Translations under genes and position numbers: made by a program | Shown here: in pieces, positions 29,617 through 36,170 of the stretch | Layout of the letters: the number at the start of each line of letters is the position of its first letter | How positions within the stretch are numbered: the first letter of the stretch is position 1 | Source: Tenacibaculum agarivorans | GTDB lineage: Bacteria > Bacteroidota > Bacteroidia > Flavobacteriales > Flavobacteriaceae | Assembly: GCF_001936575.1 (NCBI RefSeq) | Contig: NZ_MSMP01000001.1 | Span: 62,001-126,000, forward strand | DNA: 64,000 nucleotides | Direction: 5' to 3' | The notes under the pieces: model-generated | Database searches by the model: none | The model's input: only the letters and a program-made list of their open reading frames with translations | What the model was told of the DNA's origin: nothing

Positions 29617-30183
29617 ATGAAATTAAGAGAAGTTAACGCTGCTTTATTATTGGTTGATATTCAAAAAGGATTTGAAAACGAGGAATATTGGGGAGGAAAT
29701 AGAAACAATAAGGATGCTGAACAAAAATGTGCTCTTATTTTAGAACAATGGAGAACCTTAAATCTACCTGTATTTCATATTCAACATAGTTCTCAAAACC
29801 CAAATTCTTTACTGCATAAATCTCACCCTGGTTTTGAACTTAAAGATGAAGTAAAACCTTTAGTTAACGAACCTCTTATTGTAAAAGATGTAAATAGCGC
29901 ATTTATTGGCACTGATTTAAAAGAGCAATTAGATCAAAAAGGGATTAAAAATATAGTTATTGTTGGTTTAACCACGAATCATTGTATTTCTACAACCACA
30001 AGAATGGCAGGAAATTTAGGCTTCAATACCATTTTAATTGGTGACGCCACAGCCACTTTCGATCGAAAAGGCATTAACGGAGAAACTTTTTCAGCAGAAA
30101 TGATTCATCAAACTACATTAGCTAATTTACATGAAGAATTTGCCACAGTAATGACCATGGAAAAATTATTTGAAATAGTTTAA
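29617..30183 (+). CDS. Isochorismatase-family cysteine hydrolase
   Basis: A 188-residue protein with catalytic Asp in LLVDIQKGFEN (about 14), a candidate Lys around SLLHKSHPGFELK or IVKDVNSAFIG, and nucleophile Cys in GLTTNHCISTTTR (about 124). The family hydrolyses isochorismate, nicotinamide, N-carbamoyl compounds and related amides. Without enterobactin-type genes nearby, an amidase role is likelier than isochorismatase. Co-transcribed with the nitrilase-family gene; convergent and 1 nt apart from the ZIP transporter gene. Confidence 0.85.
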   Translation: MKLREVNAALLLVDIQKGFENEEYWGGNRNNKDAEQKCALILEQWRTLNLPVFHIQHSSQNPNSLLHKSHPGFELKDEVKPLVNEPLIVKDVNSAFIGTDLKEQLDQKGIKNIVIVGLTTNHCISTTTRMAGNLGFNTILIGDATATFDRKGINGETFSAEMIHQTTLANLHEEFATVMTMEKLFEIV

Positions 30184-30184
30184 T

Positions 30185-31021
30185 CTATCCTAGTCCAACA
30201 TCTAAAGACATCATTACGATAAACCCACCTATAAAACCTAATGTGGCGATATCTGTATACTTATCACGCTGTGTTTCTGGAATTACCTCTTCAACAACTA
30301 CAAAAATCATAGCTCCAGCTGCAAAAGCTAATGCATACGGTAAAATTGGTGTAAAAAACGAAACCGCCAATGCTCCGAAAACCGCAGCAAAAGGCTCAAC
30401 TACAGCAGAAAGCTGACCGTACCAAAAACTTTTTCTCCTACTCACACCTTGCCTTCTCAATGGCATAGCAACTGCAAATCCTTCAGGGAAATTTTGTATC
30501 CCAATTCCAATAGCTAAAGAAATTGCAGCAATTATCATTTCGGTTTGTTCTACCCCCACCAATGTTGATGCTGCCCCAAATAAAACTCCTACCGCCAATC
30601 CTTCAGGAATATTATGTAATGTAATCGCTAAAACTAATAATGTTGTTTTATGCCAATTCGTTTTAACACCTTCAGCTTCATCCTCTTTAAAATTGATATG
30701 TAAGTGTGGTAACCACTTATCCATACCGAATAAGGCCAATGCCCCTAAAGCAAAACCTATTGCAGATGGAAGTACCTTTACAAAACCTTCACCTGGACTA
30801 TTTTCAATAGCCGGAGATAATAAACTCCAAAAACTTGCCGCAACCATTACACCGCCTGTAAACCCTAACATTCCATCTAAAACAGCTCTATTCATTTTCT
30901 TAAAAAAGAATACTAAAGCAGCTCCCAATGCTGTTAAACCCCAAGTGAATAAAGTAGCATATAATGCTCCTTGAATCGGATGCTCTTTACAAAACTCTAC
31001 TATTTGATCGAAAAAACTCAT
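30185..31021 (-). CDS. ZIP-family metal transporter
   Basis: This 278-residue membrane protein has about eight hydrophobic segments. The two metal-binding helices are clear: LHNIPEGLAVGVLFG and NFPEGFAVAMPL. The layout resembles ZupT/GufA-like ZIPs, which import zinc, iron or manganese. Its ATG overlaps the TGA of the DtxR-type regulator (ATGA), so the two are translationally coupled. Manganese or iron import under metal-dependent repression is the likely role. Confidence 0.88.
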   Translation of the reverse strand: MSFFDQIVEFCKEHPIQGALYATLFTWGLTALGAALVFFFKKMNRAVLDGMLGFTGGVMVAASFWSLLSPAIENSPGEGFVKVLPSAIGFALGALALFGMDKWLPHLHINFKEDEAEGVKTNWHKTTLLVLAITLHNIPEGLAVGVLFGAASTLVGVEQTEMIIAAISLAIGIGIQNFPEGFAVAMPLRRQGVSRRKSFWYGQLSAVVEPFAAVFGALAVSFFTPILPYALAFAAGAMIFVVVEEVIPETQRDKYTDIATLGFIGGFIVMMSLDVGLG

Positions 31022-31674
31022 ATCTTCTTTATGTATAAATTACTCGCTATCTTATTTGATATAGATAACGATTTATTTTTAATTTCTATAGTTAGTGAAC
31101 CATCAAAAGGCTCTATATCTAAAACTTTAATCTCTGCTCCTAGTCCAATGCCTTGTTTATCTAAAAACTTTAAAAATTCAGAAGAACTATCATTAACCCC
31201 AACACAAACACCTGCGTCTCCAACCTGCAAAACAGATAATAAATTCTTCTCCATGTGCTGTATATTTCCATCTTTATCCGGAATAGGATCTCCATGCGGA
31301 TCATATTTAGGGTACCCTAAAAAAGCATCTAACTCGTCAATTAACTTAGGAGATTTAATATGCTCTAACTGCTCTGCAACCTCATGTACTTCATCCCAAG
31401 AAAAATTCAACTTATCTACCAAAAACACTTCCCACAATCTGTGCTTACGAATAATACTGGTTGCAATCTTACTTCCAAAATCGGTTAGCTTAACTCCTTG
31501 GTATTTTTTATACACTACTACTTCTTTTTCTGATAGTTTTTTAATCATATCAGTAACAGAAGATGCTTTTGTCTCTAACTGTTTAGCAATGGCATTAGTA
31601 CTAATTCCTTTATCAGAATCAATAGCTAAATAATAGATAGTTTTTATATAATTTTCTTCAGATTGTGAAAACAT
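31018..31674 (-). CDS. DtxR/MntR-family metal-dependent repressor
   Basis: A 218-residue regulator with an N-terminal winged helix (ENYIKTIYYLA, STNAIAKQLETKASSVTDMIKKL). The metal-binding dimerisation domain includes HRLWEVFLVDKL, HEVAEQLEHIKS and the FLGYPKYDPHGDPIP segment usual in this family. A C-terminal FeoA/SH3-like domain covers about 150-215. It represses metal-uptake genes when Mn or Fe is sufficient. It is co-transcribed with the ZIP transporter and divergent from a TonB receptor, with a near-ideal operator between them. The opposite-strand frame over this gene is a shadow. Confidence 0.9.
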   Translation of the reverse strand: MFSQSEENYIKTIYYLAIDSDKGISTNAIAKQLETKASSVTDMIKKLSEKEVVVYKKYQGVKLTDFGSKIATSIIRKHRLWEVFLVDKLNFSWDEVHEVAEQLEHIKSPKLIDELDAFLGYPKYDPHGDPIPDKDGNIQHMEKNLLSVLQVGDAGVCVGVNDSSSEFLKFLDKQGIGLGAEIKVLDIEPFDGSLTIEIKNKSLSISNKIASNLYIKKI

Positions 31675-31692
31675 ATTTCATTTTTAGCTCCC

Positions 31693-31700
31693 CAAAAATA
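31693..31700 (-). promoter_or_regulatory. -7 element for the dtxR-like/ZIP unit
   Basis: Minus-strand TATTTTTG fits TAnnTTTG, 19 nt upstream of the regulator's ATG. The inverted repeat at 31722-31749 covers the expected -33 area. Confidence 0.5.
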
Positions 31701-31721
31701 CAAAATTTATATTTATCTATT

Positions 31722-31759
31722 TTAATTTTTAGACAAGACTAAAAATTAATTTATATTTG
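31722..31759 (+). promoter_or_regulatory. DtxR-type operator and promoter for the TonB receptor
   Basis: A perfect inverted repeat has 11-bp arms TTAATTTTTAG (31722-31732) and CTAAAAATTAA (31739-31749) around ACAAGA. The core, TTTAG-6-CTAAA, resembles known DtxR/MntR-type boxes. TATATTTG (31752-31759), a perfect -7 element, begins 2 nt after the right arm, so bound repressor would cover the -33 region. The same site also covers the -33 area of the divergent regulator gene. Operator function is inferred. Confidence 0.65.
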
Positions 31760-31787
31760 CATGAATTTTTATTTAGCATAAAGAAAA

Positions 31788-34142
31788 ATGAAAAACAGAT
31801 TTTTAATCATAGCATTATTAATAATTTCATCAATCCAAGCACAAATTGCGACATTAAGCGGTACTGTAACATCAGGAAAAGAACCTATACCCTTTGCTAC
31901 TGTATTAGTTAAGGATAGTAATTTAGCTACTACAACTGACACAAATGGTAACTATAACTTCGAAACACCTATTGGAACAATCACATTAGTGGTAAACTCA
32001 CAAGGATTTCGTAGTGTAGAAAGGCAAATTACAGTAACAAAAGGAGAAAATAAAAAAGTAAATTTTGAGCTTATTGAAGATGTATTAGGGCTAGATGAAG
32101 TGGTTGTAAGCGCAACAAGAAACCGCGTAGAACGAAAAAACACACCAGTTATAGTATCTTCTATAAAACCACGTTTATTAAATGCTACTCAGTCTCTTAC
32201 CGTCGCAGATGGATTAAACTATGCGCCAGGTGTAAGAGTAGAAACCAATTGTCAAAACTGTGGATTTACACAAGTTAGACTTAACGGTTTAGATGGCGGT
32301 TATACACAAATACTTTTAAATAGTCGTCCCGTTTTCAGTTCACTATTAGGAGTATATGGTTTAGAACAAATCCCTACAAACATCATAGATCGTGTAGAAG
32401 TAGTACGCAGTGGTGGTTCTGCATTATTTGGTTCTAATGCTATCGCAGGTACAATAAATATCATCACTAAAGATCCAGTACTAAACACTTGGGAGGTTGG
32501 TAGTAATTTGGCTATTATTGACGGAGATGCTTTGGATAGTAATGTAACTTTCAATACTTCTAATGTTGCTGATGATTTGAACAGTGGTATTACACTATAT
32601 GGAACTTATCGCAACAGACAATCTTACGATGCAAATAATGATGGTTTTACTGAGATTGTAGAATTACGCAATACAACTGTAGGTGCAAAAGCTTTTATAA
32701 AACCTAATGAGCGTAGTAGAATTTCAGTAAATCTTAATGCCATACGTGAATATAGACGTGGTGGTGATCGTTTAGAATTAGCCCCTCAATTTACAGATAT
32801 TACAGAAGAGCTTGATCACGATACTTTTATTGGTGGAGCAGATTATGAACTCAACAGTAAAGATAACACTAATAAATTTCAACTATATACATCCGCTTCA
32901 TACACTAATAGAGACAGTTATTATGGTGGTTTAGGAGGTGGTCGCACAAGACAAGATAGTATCACGGCTAATAATGCATTTGGAACTACCAAAGATTTAG
33001 CTTGGATTAATGGTGCTCAATTCACAAAATACTTAAAGAATAATGATGTGCTTACAGCTGGTGCAGAATATAACATAAGTAATACAGAAGATATAATTCC
33101 TGGTTACAATAGACTGATTGATCAAAGTGTAAATGCCTTGGGTGCGTATGCACAATACGAATGGAAACCTTCTAAAAAGTTTACAGCGTTATTTGGCACT
33201 CGATTAGATCATATAGTTGTTGATGGCAAATACACTATCGGCGGAATATCTAGAGAGGCAGATATTAATCAAACGGCGGTTTCTCCTAGATTGACACTAT
33301 CTTATCAACTTTCTAAAGAAATAAAACTACGAGGTGGATATGCACGTGGCTTTAGGGCACCGCAGGCATTTAATGAAGATTTACATATTTCTAGTGTAGG
33401 AGGAGAACAACTGTTTGTCATTTTATCAGAGGATTTAAATGCTGAGTTTTCCAATGCATTTACATGGTCATTTAATTATTCAAAAACAATTAATTTATTA
33501 CAAGTCGATCTACTCCTAGAGACATTTTTTACTAGTTTACAAGATCCTTTCACTTTAGTGAGTACAGGTGCTACATTAGCAAATGGTTCTATTCTTGAAG
33601 AAGTTCGTAATGGTTCAGATGCTAGTGTTTTTGGTTCTAATTTTGAGTTAGGAATTTCACCAAATCCTAAGTGGCGCTTTCAATTGGGTGGAACTTTACA
33701 ACGTACCGAGTATGATGAACCACAACTACTTTTTGAAAGCGATGGAACCGTTGGAGAAAACGATATTATTGTAGAAGAATTTGTTAGAGTTCCTAATTTT
33801 TATGGATACTTAAATGCTACTTGGCTACCTAGTGAAAAATTCAATGTAGATCTTACAGGTACTTACACAGGTGAAATGATCGTACCATTAGTGGTAAGTG
33901 ACACAGGATTTTTAGCTTTAAACGAGGTAAATCCATTTTTTGATCTGAATTTGAAGCTTGAAAAACATATAGATTTTAATGATAACTTTATGATCACCTT
34001 ATCAGGAGGTGTAAATAATCTATTCAATAGTTATCAAGATGATTTTGATACAGGTGCTGGTCGTGATTCTGATTACGTTTATGGTCCTAACCTACCAAGA
34101 ACATTTTTTGTAGGTATAAAATTTGGAAAGCTTCATAAATAA
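31788..34142 (+). CDS. TonB-dependent receptor, probable metal/metallophore uptake
   Basis: This 784-residue outer-membrane receptor has a signal peptide (about 1-19, ending IQAQ), CarboxypepD_reg-like domain (about 22-98), TonB box region LDEVVVSATRN, and plug domain (about 115-230: VADGLNYAPGVRVE, QVRLNGLDGGYTQILLN, VEVVRSGGSALFGSNAIAGTINI). A 22-strand barrel ends at FFVGIKFGKLHK. The plug has a CQNCG pair. Divergence from a DtxR-type regulator and ZIP transporter, and the operator at its promoter, point to iron, manganese or zinc chelate uptake. A decayed copy of its last 45 codons lies at 35896-36039. Confidence 0.9.
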   Translation: MKNRFLIIALLIISSIQAQIATLSGTVTSGKEPIPFATVLVKDSNLATTTDTNGNYNFETPIGTITLVVNSQGFRSVERQITVTKGENKKVNFELIEDVLGLDEVVVSATRNRVERKNTPVIVSSIKPRLLNATQSLTVADGLNYAPGVRVETNCQNCGFTQVRLNGLDGGYTQILLNSRPVFSSLLGVYGLEQIPTNIIDRVEVVRSGGSALFGSNAIAGTINIITKDPVLNTWEVGSNLAIIDGDALDSNVTFNTSNVADDLNSGITLYGTYRNRQSYDANNDGFTEIVELRNTTVGAKAFIKPNERSRISVNLNAIREYRRGGDRLELAPQFTDITEELDHDTFIGGADYELNSKDNTNKFQLYTSASYTNRDSYYGGLGGGRTRQDSITANNAFGTTKDLAWINGAQFTKYLKNNDVLTAGAEYNISNTEDIIPGYNRLIDQSVNALGAYAQYEWKPSKKFTALFGTRLDHIVVDGKYTIGGISREADINQTAVSPRLTLSYQLSKEIKLRGGYARGFRAPQAFNEDLHISSVGGEQLFVILSEDLNAEFSNAFTWSFNYSKTINLLQVDLLLETFFTSLQDPFTLVSTGATLANGSILEEVRNGSDASVFGSNFELGISPNPKWRFQLGGTLQRTEYDEPQLLFESDGTVGENDIIVEEFVRVPNFYGYLNATWLPSEKFNVDLTGTYTGEMIVPLVVSDTGFLALNEVNPFFDLNLKLEKHIDFNDNFMITLSGGVNNLFNSYQDDFDTGAGRDSDYVYGPNLPRTFFVGIKFGKLHK

Positions 34143-34228
34143 AATATAACTAAAAGATGTCAGCTCGAGAAGTGAGAAAAAAGTTTTTTCAAGCAGATTT
34201 GATGACATCATTTTAAAAACGTCATCAC

Positions 34229-34309
34229 GAATGTAGTGTAACGAAATGAAGTGATCTACTAATCAACAAGTAGATTACTTCTTTCACTATCGCTTCATCG
34301 TAATGACGA
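34229..34309. repeat. Long imperfect palindrome (CGTCATTACGA family)
   Basis: The left arm starts CGTCATCACGAATG and ends AAGTGATCTACT. The right arm, read in reverse complement, starts CGTCATTACGATGA and ends AAGTAATCTACT. The arms are about 38-41 nt with a 7-nt centre, imperfect but clearly paired. A related palindrome lies at 59244-59360, and a half-copy at about 35202-35250. Confidence 0.7.
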
Positions 34310-34319
34310 AACAAAAAAA

Positions 34320-34462
34320 TGTCAGTTCGAGTGCTTTTGAGGTACGAAAAAGTATATCGAGAACTATTACGAGACTAAAATTCTTATTCTCGATAGCTCT
34401 ACTGAGTAAAGTCGAAGTACTATTTTTACTCATTTTATTCTTAAAAATCACTCGAATTGACA
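34320..34462. repeat. MITE-like element with TGTCAGTTCGAGTG terminal inverted repeats
   Basis: A 143-bp unit bounded by TGTCAGTTCGAGTG (34320-34333) and CACTCGAATTGACA (34449-34462): 14-bp inverted termini with one mismatch. Inside is a second inverted pair, TATCGAGAA and TTCTCGATA. No coding capacity. The same termini bound units at 52292-52352 and 60664-60759 and, more diverged, 35573-35717. Confidence 0.7.
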
Positions 34463-34518
34463 GAATTTTAATACAAAAGCGCATACGCAACGAGTTACAA
34501 GCTTTATCTAATACAATT

Positions 34519-35010
34519 ATGCATTTAAAAAAGATAACATTCGTACTACTTTACCTATTATTATCTCAAACAGCAAAAGCTCAAAAAGACAGTAACATCA
34601 ACTGGATTACATTCCAACAGTTAGAAGATTCACTTGCTGTAAAACCTAAGAAAGTATTTATTGAATTCTATGCAGACTGGTGTATTTACTGTAAAAAAAT
34701 GGAAAAGGTAGCTTTTAAAAACCCTAAAGTTATTTCAAAATTGAATGCTAATTATTATGCTGTTAAAATGAATGCTGAAAGTACCGATACAATCTTTTTT
34801 GGAGGCGATACTTTTATCAATAAACAAATTGGAAAAAAAAGAAATCCCACACATGATATTCCTTTGCTTTTAGCATCACGAAACAACAAAGAGTTTTCAC
34901 TCCCAGCTATTGTAATTTTAGATGAAAAATTTAAAATTTCAGCAAGATATTTTGAATATTTAGACAACAAGAAAATGTTAAAAGCTATAAAGCAAACCTC
35001 TATGAAGTGA
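34519..35010 (+). CDS. Exported thioredoxin-fold protein
   Basis: The ATG at 34519 gives 163 residues with a signal peptide (MHLKKITFVLLYLLLSQTAKAQ). A longer frame from 34303 would translate a repeat element and is rejected. The thioredoxin-fold domain has IEFYADWCIYCKKMEKVAF with redox CxxC (Cys-Ile-Tyr-Cys) near residue 52, and LPAIVILDEKFKISARYFEYL as the cis-Pro strand region. It probably works in periplasmic thiol reduction or protein folding. It may be linked to the preceding TonB receptor, but 376 bp of repeats separate them, so co-transcription is uncertain. Confidence 0.8.
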   Translation: MHLKKITFVLLYLLLSQTAKAQKDSNINWITFQQLEDSLAVKPKKVFIEFYADWCIYCKKMEKVAFKNPKVISKLNANYYAVKMNAESTDTIFFGGDTFINKQIGKKRNPTHDIPLLLASRNNKEFSLPAIVILDEKFKISARYFEYLDNKKMLKAIKQTSMK

Positions 35011-35256
35011 AAGTGCTATAGTTTTTGTTATGACTGAAAGTCATTTTTTTATATCAATTTTTGCTTTTAACGCTTGGCTATTAGCTAAAGGCTAATTGCA
35101 AATAGCATTCGAGGATAGTTGTAGAAACTGAAAGTGAAATACACTAAAATAACGTGAGTTCGATTTAAGAACAATTCTTAAACATATAAATCAGCACATT
35201 ACTTCTTTACAAGAAATGAAATATAGTGAAATGATGAGGCAATCTATTAATTTGAC

Positions 35257-35529
35257 GTGAGTCTTGGATAAGAAACCTTTGTCAGTTCGAGAAACCATTT
35301 AAACCCTTTAAAAAACGGATAAAATGGCGTATTACTAACAAAACGACCTATTGATAAGAATTTTTAAAAATCAAGACAGCAGGGTTGGCTGAAAGATGAA
35401 AAGCTGTTTGAGCGGTAGTGAGTTCTTTTCATCTGTGGCTGTAGATGCCGTAGTATTTTAAAATTCTTATCATTCCAGTCTTGATTTTTGCTCCTTTGTA
35501 TCAAGACAAAGGAGAGGGAATTATTAATC
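35257..35529 (+). repeat. 273-bp dispersed noncoding element, copy 1
   Basis: The element begins GTGAGTCTTGGATAAGAAA and ends AATTATTAATC; an inverted second copy of equal length is at 59362-59636. The core (35351-35514) contains two interleaved inverted repeats: TGATAAGAATTTT (35352) with AAAATTCTTATCA (35460), and AAAAATCAAGAC (35366) with GTCTTGATTTTT (35478). Between them is a hairpin AGATGAAAAG/CTTTTCATCT (35394-35434). A terminal stem CTCCTTTGT/ACAAAGGAG with loop ATCAAG closes it (35491-35514). The order A-B-A'-B' is pseudoknot topology. By eye the two cores are about 85% identical. It is likely a mobile or multicopy structured element of unknown function. Confidence 0.75.
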
Positions 35530-35572
35530 TATGTATTATTATAAATATCTTATTTTTATCACATTGCAAAAG

Positions 35573-35717
35573 ACGTCAATGATAGTGATTTTACGGAATA
35601 ATAATGAGGTAAAATTGTACTGAATCAAGTTCAGCAGAGCTATCGAGAACAAAACTATTACTTCTCGATACAAAATTCATTTTCGTTATACTCCAATGAA
35701 TTTCACTCGAAGTGACA
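35573..35717. repeat. Diverged terminal-inverted-repeat element
   Basis: The right end CACTCGAAGTGACA (35704-35717) is intact; the left end is degraded (CGTCAATGATAGTG). Interior blocks ATTTTACGGAAT, AATGAGGTAAAAT, ACAAAATTCATTT and TACTCCAAT are shared with the element at 60664-60759 in reverse complement. Inside is CTATCGAGAA...TTCTCGATA as in 34320-34462. Confidence 0.6.
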
Positions 35718-35895
35718 CTATATACCTTAAACGAGATTCACGTTAATTTAATAATGAAAATATCGTTTTTAAGACAAAGATTGCTTCATATCACCTTCTC
35801 TTTCCTTCGAGAACCTCAGGAAACGTTCAGGGTTCATTCGCAAGGACTTCAAGGTAAAATTACATCGAGTTAAACTACTAACTTTTTTGAATTAA

Positions 35896-36039
35896 ACCCG
35901 AATCTATGGAGGAATTCAAAACCTATTTGATAGCTATCAACAAGACTTCGATCAAGGAGTAGATAGAGATGCAAATTACATTTATGGTCCTTCAAGACCA
36001 CAAACTTTTTTTATTGGTGTGAAATTCACTAATAATTAG
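35896..36039 (+). pseudogene. Relic of a TonB-dependent receptor C-terminus
   Basis: A frame without start codon, opened by a stop at 35893, encodes 47 residues including GGIQNLFDSYQQDFDQGVD and YIYGPSRPQTFFIGVKF and then a normal stop. It aligns with the last 45 residues of the receptor at 31788-34142 (GGVNNLFNSYQDDFDTGAG; YVYGPNLPRTFFVGIKF), identical at about 25 of 41 positions. It is not identical enough to be a recent copy. It is therefore probably what remains of a tandem paralogue whose body was lost among the repeats. Confidence 0.8.
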
Positions 36040-36170
36040 TATCTTAGTAGTTACTTCATTTTTTCACTTAACATTAAGGAAACATTCTTATAATGTAACC
36101 ATAATTCTTAACTAACTATTTCTTCACATTGTCGATGGACTTTTGCACTTGATTTTAGAAAGAAATAAAA

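Larger units (their letters stand above)
34143..34518. other. Gene-free spacer built from repeat elements
   Basis: The interval between the TonB receptor and the thioredoxin-like gene holds a TGTCAGCTCGAG half-site (34158-34169), the long inverted repeat 34229-34309 and the terminal-inverted-repeat element 34320-34462. A frame open from 34303 through the thioredoxin gene crosses these repeats and is not convincing as protein. Confidence 0.7.
35011..35895. other. Gene-free repeat mosaic
   Basis: About 0.9 kb without a credible reading frame. It holds a half-copy of the CGTCATTACGA palindrome (about 35202-35250), the 273-bp structured element (35257-35529) and a diverged terminal-inverted-repeat element (35573-35717). 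The stretches 35011-35200 and 35718-35895 show only scattered GTGAGT/ATTCACGT-like fragments and nothing else I can name. Confidence 0.65.

Noticed and set aside
30971..31633. A 220-codon open frame on the plus strand opposite the dtxR-like gene
   Set aside because: It is fully antisense to a well-supported DtxR-family gene and has Ser/Leu/Cys-rich shadow composition without domain motifs.
34303..34518. A 72-codon extension of the thioredoxin-like gene
   Set aside because: It translates through a terminal-inverted-repeat element, has no family-like sequence and would bury the clear signal peptide starting at 34519.
34143..36170. An integrated mobile genetic element such as an IS or prophage
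   Set aside because: No transposase, integrase or phage gene was found. The region is made of short noncoding repeats and a receptor relic.
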